A DNA stretch of 64,000 nt, from positions 93,744 through 157,743 of the forward strand of contig JACPFM010000083.1 of assembly GCA_016182965.1 (NCBI GenBank), written 5' to 3'. The notes under the pieces are model-generated. The model saw nothing but the letters and a program-made list of their open reading frames with translations, ran no database searches and was not told the DNA's origin. Of this stretch, positions 9,492 through 18,088 are shown in pieces. How positions within the stretch are numbered: position 1 is the first letter of the stretch; every line of letters begins with the position of its first letter. This stretch comes from Deltaproteobacteria bacterium (GTDB lineage Bacteria; Myxococcota_A; Polyangia; Polyangiales; JADJMO01). The translations under genes and the position numbers were made by a program.

Positions 9492-10493
9492 TCAGCGCCG
9501 GCGCTTGGGCGGCAGGAACGCGCTGGCGATGGCGTCGCGCATCGCCTGCTCGAGCGTGTCGAGCGTGCGGCGCTTGGGCGCCGGCTTCTTCGGGGTCGTC
9601 GATTTCTTCGCGCGCGCGGAGCCCTTCGGCGGAGCGGCGCTCTTGCGCGCCGTCGCGGCGCTCCTCTTCCGGCTGATCTGCCGGGTGATCTGCGAGGTCG
9701 CGACGGGGAGGGTCGTCGACGGCAGCGCGTTCTCGGCGCGCGTCGAGAGCACCCGGTCGGCGTCGACCTGGATGCCGAGCATCTCCTCGATCGCCGCCGC
9801 GTCGAGCACCGTCGGGTCGACGGGCGCCGCGTCGCCGTCGGCCGAGAGATCGACCAGCGCGCGGTGATCGACGGAACGCAGCAAGAACAGCAGCTCGGGC
9901 CGCTCGTCGAGCCGCGCGCCCACGCCGTACAGCGTGGCGGCGACGTGCTTGCACATCGCGACGCGCTCCGGGCACGAGCAGGTGAAGGCGATCTCGTGCG
10001 GCGCGGGCAACACCCCGCGATCGCGGTGGCACAGCGCCTCGAGCACTTGCCGCGGCACCGCGCCCGCGAGCAGCGCGGAGGGCGACCGTACGTCTCCACG
10101 CGACGCCGCGATGAGGTTGCGCCAGTGGAGCTTGCCCACTCGCTCGACGCGGATGGAGACGAAGTACAGGAAGGTGCCCTGCACGCGCGCGTCGACGCGG
10201 CCGCGGGAGACACGAAGATCGAGCACCGACCCGTTACGCACGTAGCTGCGGCCGCGCGGCATGCGCTCGGCCCATTCGCCGTGGGACTCGAGGTTGGCGC
10301 ACCAGGCGCGCCCCCAGAACGAGCGCGTGATGTCGCCGGCGATCGGCGGCACCGGATCGAGCTCGTCGAGCTCGTCGATCAGCGCGCCTCCGGCGAGCGC
10401 GCCGTGCTCGGCGGCCGTCGCGTGGGCGTCGAACCCGCCGAAGTACGAAGAGCGCGCCGTCCGCACGGCGCGGCGTCGTCGTAAGTAGGGCAT
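9492..10493 (-). CDS. SWIM zinc-finger protein
   Basis: The 333-residue protein contains a SWIM-type zinc-binding motif, C-x-C-x6-C-x-H, at Cys172, Cys174, Cys181 and His183 (CSCPERVAMCKH). SWIM domains bind nucleic acid or protein partners and occur near helicase genes, so the convergent neighbour recD is suggestive but not proof of a shared role. The last 65 residues are rich in Lys, Arg, Pro and Ala (KKSTTPKKPAPKRR), a flexible basic tail that probably contacts nucleic acid. A perfect palindrome lies 23 bp upstream of the start codon. SWIM proteins of this type are often paired with a SNF2 helicase; none is present here. Confidence 0.75.
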   Translation of the reverse strand: MPYLRRRRAVRTARSSYFGGFDAHATAAEHGALAGGALIDELDELDPVPPIAGDITRSFWGRAWCANLESHGEWAERMPRGRSYVRNGSVLDLRVSRGRVDARVQGTFLYFVSIRVERVGKLHWRNLIAASRGDVRSPSALLAGAVPRQVLEALCHRDRGVLPAPHEIAFTCSCPERVAMCKHVAATLYGVGARLDERPELLFLLRSVDHRALVDLSADGDAAPVDPTVLDAAAIEEMLGIQVDADRVLSTRAENALPSTTLPVATSQITRQISRKRSAATARKSAAPPKGSARAKKSTTPKKPAPKRRTLDTLEQAMRDAIASAFLPPKRRR

Positions 10494-10515
10494 TTGCGAT
10501 TCATCTTCATCGACG

Positions 10516-10537
10516 GGTGCATCGATGTCGATGCACC
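10516..10537. promoter_or_regulatory. 22-bp perfect inverted repeat upstream of the SWIM gene
   Basis: The sequence GGTGCATCGA-TG-TCGATGCACC has 10-bp perfectly complementary arms and a 2-bp centre. It sits 23 bp upstream of the SWIM gene start, in the 223-bp gap between that gene and the end of the debranching-enzyme gene. There is no T-tract and the centre is too tight for a stable hairpin loop, so a dimeric regulator's operator is more likely than a terminator. Confidence 0.5.
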
Positions 10538-10716
10538 GAAAGCGTCATGAGCCGCGCGAAGAGATCGATCTCATGTCCTGTTTGCACGGCAGAGGCCGCC
10601 GCGAGCGAGCGCGCGTCGATACGCTCTCCGATGGTGCCGTGGTGGGGAGCGGAACGCCGGAAACGTTCCGCTTCCGCACAATCCAATGGCTACGATCGAT
10701 CAGCCGGACGAACGGC

Positions 10717-12906
10717 TCACGAGCCGGTCGAGATATCGATCAGCACGCGGAGCGGCGGGCCCGTCACGTGCAAGTCCTCGACGTGGCAACGGTCGGCCGC
10801 GCGCACGAAGCGCATCGAGACCCGCGAGTCGCCGACGCGCATGTTCTCGATCGAGAGCTCACCGACGGTCGGCGGCAGCCGCGGATCGCGGATCATGAGC
10901 TCGCGGTTTCCGGCGTCGAAGTGGATGCCCAGGGTCGCCTGCAGGAAGAGGTACGGAGCCGCGGCCGACCACGCCTGCGGGCTGCACGCGACCGGGTAGC
11001 GCACGAGCACGCCGGCGCGGCGGTCCATGCCGCAGAACAGCTCGGGGATGCGGCGGTCGCGGAACGCGTCGCAGGCCGCGTGGAGGCCGGCGAAGAGGTC
11101 GGCCGTGCGATCGTGCAGGCGGTAGTTGGCGAAGCCCTTGGCGATGAGCGCGTTGTCGTGCGGCCACACCGTGCCGTTGTGGTAGCTCAGCGGGTTGAAG
11201 GACGTCTGACCGCTCGCGAGCGTGCGGATGCCGTAGCCGCAGAACGACTCCGGCGACATCAGCGCCTCGGCCACGCGGACGGCGCGCTCCTCGCTGGGCA
11301 CGCGCGACCACAGGAGGTGTCCGAGGTTCGAGACCAACGTCCGCAACCTCCGCCCGCGGCCGTCGACGGCGTAGGCGTAGAGGCCGTCGGCCTCGATCCA
11401 GAGCTCCTCCTCGATCTTGTCGCGGAGGCGCCTCGCGCGGGCGGCTAGCGCGGCGGCGCGCTCGTGCTCCCCGAGCGCGGCGAACAGGCGGCTCGCGCGC
11501 GAGTACGCGTCGACGCAGTACCCCTGCACCTCGCAGAGCGCGATCGGCGGCTCGCCGAGCGTGCCGTCGGCGTCGACCACCGAGTCCCACGAGTCCTTCC
11601 AGCCCTGGTTGTCGAGGCCGCGCGGCGTGCGCTTCTGGTAGCTGACGAATTTCCTGCCCTCGTCGCTCTGCACGTCGATCCAGTGCAGCGCGTCGCCGAT
11701 CGCGTCGCGCAGCGCGCGGATGGTCGCGACGTCGCCGGTGACCCGGTAGTAGGCGTCGGCGACGATCACGAAGAGCGGCGTCGAGTCGATGCTCCCGTAG
11801 TACGGCGTGTGCGGCATCTCGCCGGTGCGCGTGACCTCGCCGAAGCGTAGCTCGTGGAGGATCTTGCCCGGCTCCTCCTCGGTGAACGAGTTCTCGCGCT
11901 TGCCCTGGTGTCGCGCGAGGTAACGCAGCGAGTCCGCGGCGAGATCGGGGTTGAACGGCAGCGCCTCGTAGGACGCGATGAGCGAGTCGCGCCCGAACGG
12001 CGCGGCGAACCACGGGATGCCGGCGGCGAGCACGCCGTGTTCGCCGTGCGGCAGCCGCAGCGAGTACAGGTCGGCCGCCGAGCGATCGAGCGTCTGCTGG
12101 AGGACGGCGTCGTCGCAGCGGAATGCCGCCGAGCGCTCGCGAAACCGGGCAGCCTCGCCCTCCACGCCGGCGACGCGCTCGCGGAACGAGCCGGTCACCG
12201 CGCGCGTGCGCCTGCCTTCGCGGTCGGGCGCGACGCGGATCTCGACCGAGGTCGTCTGCCCGGGGGGGAGCACCAGCTCGAAGGTCGCCTCGTGCGCGCT
12301 GATGCGCAGCGGCACCGGGGAGAAGGAGATCGCGCTGCGATACTCGACGTTGTCGAGGCCGCGATAGGTGTGCACGACCCGCGCGGCCTCGACGACCGGC
12401 AGGCGCAGCACGCCTCGCCGCGGACGCTTGAGGCCGCGCACCTCGAACATGTCGGCGAAGTCGGCGTCGAAGCCGATGCGCACGTCGAGCGTGACCTCGC
12501 GCCGGAGGTAGTTGGTGAAGGCGAGGTCCTCCATGAAGCCGTCGTCGAGGAGCTGGCGGCGGCGGATGTGCAGGAAGTTCTGGGGATCGCCGAGCACCGC
12601 CTCGCGCTCCAGACCCGAGAGCATCAGATCGATCTGGTTGTACGGGGAGACCGACGTCTCGGCCGAGAGGTACACGACGTCGCCGGAGCCGACGCGCAGC
12701 TCGTAGAACGAGAGGTAGCGCGTGTCGCCGTCGAACAGCCCGAGCTCGCGCGCGCCGGCCGGGGCGACGTTCCCTTGGAGGTTGGTGACGAGGAACGAGC
12801 CGCCGCGGGCGCGCACCAACGTGTCGACGTCGCGGGCGGAGGCCAGCTCGAGGATCGACGGGCGCTCGCCGTCCTGGTGCGGCAGCAGCTCAGAGGGTGC
12901 GTGCAT
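10717..12906 (-). CDS. Amylo-alpha-1,6-glucosidase / glycogen-debranching family protein
   Basis: The 729-residue protein has an N-terminal beta-rich domain of the GDE_N_bis type (about residues 20-220) with the phrase GARELGLFDGDTRYLSFYEL. An (alpha/alpha)6 glucosidase barrel follows (about 260-700), with WFAAPFGRDSLIA and YHNGTVWPHDNALIA, which are hallmark motifs of this family. Such proteins hydrolyse alpha-1,6 branches or related alpha-glucosides and are cytoplasmic; no signal peptide is seen. It is the last gene of the long minus-strand sugar operon, and its start overlaps the end of the GT4 gene by 17 bp. GDE-GT4 pairing is common in bacterial glucan or trehalose-type clusters. The exact substrate is unknown. 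Confidence 0.8.
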   Translation of the reverse strand: MHAPSELLPHQDGERPSILELASARDVDTLVRARGGSFLVTNLQGNVAPAGARELGLFDGDTRYLSFYELRVGSGDVVYLSAETSVSPYNQIDLMLSGLEREAVLGDPQNFLHIRRRQLLDDGFMEDLAFTNYLRREVTLDVRIGFDADFADMFEVRGLKRPRRGVLRLPVVEAARVVHTYRGLDNVEYRSAISFSPVPLRISAHEATFELVLPPGQTTSVEIRVAPDREGRRTRAVTGSFRERVAGVEGEAARFRERSAAFRCDDAVLQQTLDRSAADLYSLRLPHGEHGVLAAGIPWFAAPFGRDSLIASYEALPFNPDLAADSLRYLARHQGKRENSFTEEEPGKILHELRFGEVTRTGEMPHTPYYGSIDSTPLFVIVADAYYRVTGDVATIRALRDAIGDALHWIDVQSDEGRKFVSYQKRTPRGLDNQGWKDSWDSVVDADGTLGEPPIALCEVQGYCVDAYSRASRLFAALGEHERAAALAARARRLRDKIEEELWIEADGLYAYAVDGRGRRLRTLVSNLGHLLWSRVPSEERAVRVAEALMSPESFCGYGIRTLASGQTSFNPLSYHNGTVWPHDNALIAKGFANYRLHDRTADLFAGLHAACDAFRDRRIPELFCGMDRRAGVLVRYPVACSPQAWSAAAPYLFLQATLGIHFDAGNRELMIRDPRLPPTVGELSIENMRVGDSRVSMRFVRAADRCHVEDLHVTGPPLRVLIDISTGS

Positions 12907-13966
12907 TGGGGGCTCCGGCGAGGGAAGGGCGCGATCTCCGTCCGCGCGGCGAGCGGGCGATCAGCTCTTCGTAGAGGGCGACGTGATCGCGCGCCATGCG
13001 CAGGTAGGAGAAGCGCTCGGCCGCGCGCCGGCGGCAGCGCCCGCGATCGATGGCGTCGACGGCGCGGATCCGCTGCGCCATCTCGGCGACGTCACGCACG
13101 AGGCAGCCGGTGACGCCTTCGTCCACGACCTCCGGCGCGCTGCCGCGCGGGAAGGCGAGCACCGGCGTGCCCACGAGCATCGCCTCGATCATGACGAGAC
13201 CGAAGGGCTCCTCCCACTCGAGCGGCATCAACAGCGCGCGCGCGCCGCGGAGGAGCTCCACCTTCGGATCGTGAGCGAGCTCGCCGAGCCACTGCAGCTC
13301 GCGCGCGTGGCGCGAGAGCCGCGGCGCCACCTCCTGCTCGAAGTACCGACGCGCCACCGCGTGTGCGTCGCCGCCGAGGCGCAGCGGAACCTCGGCGCGC
13401 AGCGCGGCGTCCATCGCGAGGTGCGGCGCCTTCTCGGGCGCGAACCGGCCGAGGAACGCGACGTAGCCTCCGTCGCCCGGACCGAACGGGTAGCGCGACG
13501 GATCGACGCCGTGGTGGATGACCCGCGCGACGGGGAGCTCGCGGTGGAGCTCCGCCTGGCGACGCGAGATGGCGACGAACGCGACCTCTGGGAACCGCAT
13601 GCACGACTGGAGGATCCTGTCGTCGCGCCGATGATGAAGGGTCAGGACGCACGGCGCCCCGACGTCGCGGTGGAACGGCAGCGCCGCCGAGTCCTGCACG
13701 TGCACGACATCGGAGGTGTGCGCCGCCAGATCGTCGAACGCGAAGCGAGCGTGCCGGGCCTCGGCGGCCTCGTTCGGCGGCCACACCGGACGCGGCTCGA
13801 TCCATCGCAGCCTGCCGTGCGGCGCCGAGTCACCGGTCGCGTACACGACCACGTCGTGGCCGAGCTCGGTGAGCCCGTGCGCGAGCTCGGCGGCTACGAG
13901 CTCGGTCCCGCCGTACGCCCTGGGCGGCGTCGGCAATGCGCAGGTCGAGATGATCGCGACGTTCAT
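12890..13966 (-). CDS. Glycosyltransferase family 4 protein
   Basis: This 358-residue GT-B fold protein starts with the acceptor-side motif PTPPRAYGGTELVAAELA. Its donor-binding half contains FLGRFAPEKAPHLA and the E-x7-E-type motif region EEPFGLVMIEAM (two glutamates eight residues apart) that binds the nucleotide sugar. This places it in the retaining GT4 family. It lacks a signal peptide, so it works at the cytoplasmic face. It overlaps the downstream debranching gene and follows a 188-bp gap after the DUF4380 gene, the largest gap in the operon. An internal promoter there is possible, though none stands out. Donor and acceptor cannot be read from sequence. Confidence 0.85.
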   Translation of the reverse strand: MNVAIISTCALPTPPRAYGGTELVAAELAHGLTELGHDVVVYATGDSAPHGRLRWIEPRPVWPPNEAAEARHARFAFDDLAAHTSDVVHVQDSAALPFHRDVGAPCVLTLHHRRDDRILQSCMRFPEVAFVAISRRQAELHRELPVARVIHHGVDPSRYPFGPGDGGYVAFLGRFAPEKAPHLAMDAALRAEVPLRLGGDAHAVARRYFEQEVAPRLSRHARELQWLGELAHDPKVELLRGARALLMPLEWEEPFGLVMIEAMLVGTPVLAFPRGSAPEVVDEGVTGCLVRDVAEMAQRIRAVDAIDRGRCRRRAAERFSYLRMARDHVALYEELIARSPRGRRSRPSLAGAPNARTL

Positions 13967-14154
13967 GTTGCCCGGCGGTGCTGGCGCTCACCGGGGTGGT
14001 GCAGGGTCGATGCCGACGGCTCTGCCGCCGGAATGTGCAGCGCACGCATCCCTCCGGTGACACGCTCCTGTCATCGCGACCGGAAGAGGCGGGCGCGCGT
14101 CGGCAGCAGCAGCCTGGCGCTCCGCCCCGGCCGCGCTGGCCGCGCTCGTGTCGC

Positions 14155-15066
14155 TCACGCGCAGCGCGAAAGCGCGTTCCGCAGCGCCAGCTCGCATTCC
14201 TTCTCGGTCCCCTCGAGCCTCACGTCGTCGAAGAGGAACCACTCCTCGCGATGCACCACCGCGCCGCCTGGCGGCACGCGCGCGAGCGGGCCGAGCGTCT
14301 CGAGCTCGAGGATCAGCTCGTTGGTGAACGTCTGCACGTTCGTCCCGAAGTCCGCGTGCGGTCCGGGGCGCGGCTCGTGGCGCTTGACGAAGAGCATCCC
14401 GTCGAGCTCGTACGCGATGAACCCCTCGGGGTCGTACACACCGAGCTTCTGCGCGTCGCCCGCGCCGTGACGCAGGAAGATCAGGCGATCGCCCCAGGTC
14501 CACCGCGGATCGGCCATGCGGGTGTACGGCCACAAGACCAGCGGCCGCGCCGGCGCGAGCGCGGTCGGGTGCGGGACGTACGGCGGGTGCGCGAGGATCG
14601 CGCGGCCGCCGCGCGCCATCACCGTCAGCGCCCACGGCGCGAGCTCCACCTCGAAGGCGCCGCGGTTGGTCAGCGTGTGCGTCAGCGACACCTTGGTGCC
14701 CGTCGGCGCGAGCTCCACGGTGATCGACTTCTCGAGCTGCGTGTGCGGCTCGACGTCCTGCACCAGCGTCACCCGCTCGCGCACGATGTCGGCGCGCACC
14801 GGCGCGTTGTCAGGCCAGTACGAGCGCGGATCGCCCTCGGGCGCGTACCACAGCCGGTGCCCGCCGTAGAGGTGCCACTCGTCACCGAACGGCGTGTCGT
14901 TGCCCTGCACGCTCGGAGGCACCTCGCCGAGCACGTTCGAGCCGCCGATCATCGCGTAGCGCAGGACGCGCGGGCCGAACTCGGTCGCGAGGATCAGCTC
15001 GACCCGCCCGTTGTCGAGGCGGAGGTTCTTCTGGTGACCGAAGTAGGCGACGTCGCGGGTGAGCAT
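14155..15066 (-). CDS. DUF4380-like sugar-mutarotase-fold protein
   Basis: The 303-residue protein resembles the DUF4380 family: it has the opening NGRVELILATEFGPRVLRY, the central phrase EWHLYGGHRLWYAPEGDP and the later EKSITVELAPTGTKVSLTHT. These proteins have a galactose-mutarotase-like beta-sandwich and are usually found next to sugar importers and glycosidases, but their reaction is not known to me. The ATG is 11 bp downstream of the stop of the substrate-binding-protein gene, so it belongs to the same transcript. An aldose-1-epimerase-like role on the imported sugar is a reasonable guess only. Confidence 0.6.
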   Translation of the reverse strand: MLTRDVAYFGHQKNLRLDNGRVELILATEFGPRVLRYAMIGGSNVLGEVPPSVQGNDTPFGDEWHLYGGHRLWYAPEGDPRSYWPDNAPVRADIVRERVTLVQDVEPHTQLEKSITVELAPTGTKVSLTHTLTNRGAFEVELAPWALTVMARGGRAILAHPPYVPHPTALAPARPLVLWPYTRMADPRWTWGDRLIFLRHGAGDAQKLGVYDPEGFIAYELDGMLFVKRHEPRPGPHADFGTNVQTFTNELILELETLGPLARVPPGGAVVHREEWFLFDDVRLEGTEKECELALRNALSRCA

Positions 15067-15077
15067 CGGTGTCCCCT

Positions 15078-16403
15078 TCAGGTGCCCATCGCCAACACGC
15101 GCCGGACGCGGCGCTCGGCGCTCTTCAACGCGCGCGCGGGATCGCGGCCGACGAGCCAGACCGCGTTGAGCTCGTCGCCGAGTATCGCCTGGATGGCGCG
15201 GCGGCGCTCGACCCGCGGGAGCGAGCGGGCGATCTCGCTGGTGCGCGCGTAGGTGCCGCGGTGCGGGAGCGCGCGGAACTCCGCGCTGGTCAGCACCGTG
15301 CGGCGCGTCGGCAGGTGCCCCGTGCGGGCCCACGCGCCGCCGTTCTCGAAGAGGTGCGCGAGGAGCGCCATCGCCACCGGGCTCGGCGCGTAGCGGCCCC
15401 GCGCGCGCGGCAGCGCCCACACGTGGTGGTCCATCCACGCGGCCTCGTGGTCGAAGATGCGCGGCGGCGTCATCACGGCGAGCCGGCGCAGCCCGGAGGT
15501 CTCGTCGCGCGTCTCGGCGTCGTGCACGTCGACCAGCCAGGTGCCGTTGAGGGTCACCGCCGCGTCGCCGGCGAGGAACACCTGCTCGGCGCCCGCGTAG
15601 TCGATCGGCCGCGCGTGCCCGCGCTCGAACAGCGACGAAAGGAGGCCGAGCGAGACCCGCGCCGCCGGCGTGTCGATGGTCACCTGGCTGCCGTCCGGCG
15701 ACAGCAGATCCGCGCCCTGCTGCCACACCCACGATTGCCAGATCCACACCGGCATCGGATCGGCGGTGGAGGGGATCGCGAAGTACCGCTTGCCGGTGGC
15801 GCTGCGTACGCGCTCGGCGTGCTCGAGGAGCGACGCCGGCGAGCTCGGGAGGACCGGCCTGCCGCCGTCGAAAAGGCCCGCGGCCGCCAGCAGATCGACG
15901 TTCACGTGCCAGAGCAGGCCGTGCGCGTCGAACGGCAGGGCCATCGCGCGCCCGTCGAAGGAGACCGCGTCGCGCGCCGGAGCGACCAGATCGTCGAGCC
16001 GGACGCCCGGCACGTCGTCGATGGGGAACAACAGCCCGCGGCTGACGAAATCGGGCAGCACGCTCGCGTGCATGAGCGCGACGTCGGGCGCCGCGTCGGC
16101 CGCGAAGGCGGCGCCGAGCCGATCGTAATAGGCGCCCCACGGCACGTTCACCGTGCGCACGCCGGCGTGCCGCGCGGCGAACTGGTTGAACAGCACCTGG
16201 ATGACGCCGCACTCGCCGCGCGCCTTCGATAGATCGGTCACCCCGCCGTACGCGTCGCTGCACGCACCGAAGGTGCGGAACACGTCGATGCCCGCGTGCG
16301 AGGGCACGCCGCGCCGCCCGCACGACGTCGCGATCGCCGAGCCGAGCGCGGCGGTCGCGCTCGCGAGGAAGGCGCGCCGCCCGATCACGCGCCGACCGGT
16401 CAC
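15078..16403 (-). CDS. Sugar ABC transporter substrate-binding lipoprotein with Tat signal
   Basis: This 441-residue extracellular solute-binding protein family 1 member binds the sugar and delivers it to the two adjacent permeases. The start is GTG at 16403, overlapping the upstream permease stop as GTGA. The N-terminus carries a twin-arginine motif (RRAFLA, from residue 9), a hydrophobic stretch and a lipobox ending in Cys28 (ATSC), so it should be a Tat-exported lipoprotein. Downstream, phrases such as WIWQSWVWQQGADLL and AAVTLNGTWLVD are typical of this family. It belongs with the permease and ATPase genes that precede it in the operon. Confidence 0.88.
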   Translation of the reverse strand: MTGRRVIGRRAFLASATAALGSAIATSCGRRGVPSHAGIDVFRTFGACSDAYGGVTDLSKARGECGVIQVLFNQFAARHAGVRTVNVPWGAYYDRLGAAFAADAAPDVALMHASVLPDFVSRGLLFPIDDVPGVRLDDLVAPARDAVSFDGRAMALPFDAHGLLWHVNVDLLAAAGLFDGGRPVLPSSPASLLEHAERVRSATGKRYFAIPSTADPMPVWIWQSWVWQQGADLLSPDGSQVTIDTPAARVSLGLLSSLFERGHARPIDYAGAEQVFLAGDAAVTLNGTWLVDVHDAETRDETSGLRRLAVMTPPRIFDHEAAWMDHHVWALPRARGRYAPSPVAMALLAHLFENGGAWARTGHLPTRRTVLTSAEFRALPHRGTYARTSEIARSLPRVERRRAIQAILGDELNAVWLVGRDPARALKSAERRVRRVLAMGT

Positions 16404-17224
16404 GCGCCGAGCCCTCCGGCGACGCCGCGCACGATGTGCCGCTGGAAGATCACGTACAGCACGATCACCGGCAGGCTGGCGAAGATGACCGTGGCCATGA
16501 GGAACCCGAGCCCCTCCGACTGGGCGAAGTTCCCCTGCAGCGACGCGAGGCCGATGGTGATCGTGTACATCTCGGTGCGCGTGGCCGAGACCATCGGCCA
16601 GAAGAAATCGTTCCACGCCCCGAGGAACGTGAAGATGCCGAGGGTGGTCAGCGCCGGCCGCGCGAGCGGCAGCATGATCGTGATGAACGTTCGGAAGCGA
16701 CCGGCGTTGTCGAGCTCCGCGGCCTCCTCGATCTCGCGCGGGATGCCCTTGAAGAACTGCGTCATCAGGAACACGCCGAACGCGCCGGAGATGCGCGGGA
16801 GGACGAGCGCGGCGTGCGTGTTGTGCAGGTGGGTCGAGGCGAACATCTCGTGCCACGGCAAGAGCAGCGCCTGCTCCGGGATCATCATGCCGGCCATGAC
16901 GAGCGCGAACACCGCCTTGCGCCCGGGGAAGGCGATGCGCGCGAAGGCGTACCCGGCGAGCGACGAGAGGATGAGCGTGAGCAGCGTGATCGCCAGCGCG
17001 ACGATCGCGCTGTTGAGGAGCCAGCGCGGGACCTCCGACACCGCGAACAGCCGGGCGTAGTTCTCGCCGGTGACCTGCGTCGGGATGAGCGGCGTCGCGC
17101 GGAGCAGCGCGCGGTTGGGCTGCAGCGAGAGCGCGGTGATCCACAGCATCGGCAGCATCCACAGGACGGCCACCAGGGTGATCGCGATGACCTCGACCGG
17201 GACCGGACGGAGCTTCTTGCCCAT
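16400..17224 (-). CDS. Carbohydrate ABC transporter permease (MalG/UgpE-like)
   Basis: The 274-residue integral membrane protein shows about six hydrophobic helices. It carries the cytoplasmic EAA loop EEAAELDNAGRFRTFITIML (residues 166-185), which docks onto the ATPase. It belongs to the CUT1 family of oligosaccharide importers. The ATG overlaps the stop of the partner permease by 1 bp (TGATG), and its own stop overlaps the binding-protein start as GTGA. The two permeases, ATPase and binding protein make a complete importer. The N-terminal segment before helix 1 is very short (MGKKLRPVPVE), as usual for the MalG-type subunit. Confidence 0.9.
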   Translation of the reverse strand: MGKKLRPVPVEVIAITLVAVLWMLPMLWITALSLQPNRALLRATPLIPTQVTGENYARLFAVSEVPRWLLNSAIVALAITLLTLILSSLAGYAFARIAFPGRKAVFALVMAGMMIPEQALLLPWHEMFASTHLHNTHAALVLPRISGAFGVFLMTQFFKGIPREIEEAAELDNAGRFRTFITIMLPLARPALTTLGIFTFLGAWNDFFWPMVSATRTEMYTITIGLASLQGNFAQSEGLGFLMATVIFASLPVIVLYVIFQRHIVRGVAGGLGA

Positions 17225-18069
17225 CAGGTCGCCTCCCTCGGCGCCCCGAGCCGCAGCTGGAAGAACGAGGCGACCGCCATCGCGATGAACAAGAGGTTGG
17301 CGACCGCCGACGCGTAGCCGAGCTGCCAGTCGCGGAACGCCGACTCGTAGAGGTACATCACCAGAACGCGCGTCGAGCTCGACGGGCCGCCCCCGGTGAG
17401 CAGCAGCACCTGACCGAAGATCTGGAACTGCATGATGAACTCCATCACCACGACCAGGAGCGTCGTGCGGGCGAGCGCCGGCAGCGTGATGCGCCGCAGC
17501 ACCGCCCAGCGGCTCGCGTGATCGAGCTGCGCCGCCTCGTACACCGCGCGCGGGATCTGCTGCAGGCCGGCGAGGAAGAGCACCATCGGGAAGCCGACGC
17601 CCCACCACACCGTGGTCACCACGATCGCCGGCATGGCCAGCCAGCGGTTCGAGAGCACGTCTACCTCGACCGCCTTGGCCAGCAGGCCCCGCCGCGGATC
17701 GAGCACCACCTGCCAGATCAGCGTGACGACGCTGACCGAGAAGACGCTGGAGGCGAAGAACACCGCGCGAAGGCCCGCGTACAGCCGGAGCGGCCTCTCG
17801 AGGACCAGCGCGAGCGCGAGGCCGGTGATCACCAGCGCGGGCACCGCCATGAACGTGAAGAGCAGCGTGTTGCGGAGCGCCGACCAGAAGAACGGATCGG
17901 CGGCGAGCAGGCGGTAGTTCCCGACGCCGACGAACGCCTTCTCGGTCCCGAGCAGGTCCCACTTGTGGAGGCTGAACCAGACGCTGCGCAGCAGCGGGTA
18001 CACCACGAAGATCAGGAACGGCAGGAGGAACGGCGCGACGAAGAGCAGACCGATCCGGTTCGACCGCAT
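17224..18069 (-). CDS. Carbohydrate ABC transporter permease (MalF/UgpA-like)
   Basis: The 281-residue membrane protein has about six transmembrane segments and the EAA motif YEAAQLDHASRWAVLRRITL (from residue 177). It is the heterodimer partner of the permease encoded just downstream. The N-terminus has the CUT1 permease pattern (LLFVAPFLLPFLIFVVYPLL). The ATG lies 19 bp after the ATPase stop. A longer frame continues upstream, but it would run into the ATPase gene, so the ATG at 18069 is preferred. Substrate cannot be read directly; the operon context favours a galactose-containing oligosaccharide. Confidence 0.9.
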   Translation of the reverse strand: MRSNRIGLLFVAPFLLPFLIFVVYPLLRSVWFSLHKWDLLGTEKAFVGVGNYRLLAADPFFWSALRNTLLFTFMAVPALVITGLALALVLERPLRLYAGLRAVFFASSVFSVSVVTLIWQVVLDPRRGLLAKAVEVDVLSNRWLAMPAIVVTTVWWGVGFPMVLFLAGLQQIPRAVYEAAQLDHASRWAVLRRITLPALARTTLLVVVMEFIMQFQIFGQVLLLTGGGPSSSTRVLVMYLYESAFRDWQLGYASAVANLLFIAMAVASFFQLRLGAPREAT

Positions 18070-18088
18070 GGCGTCACCTCCTGTCGCG

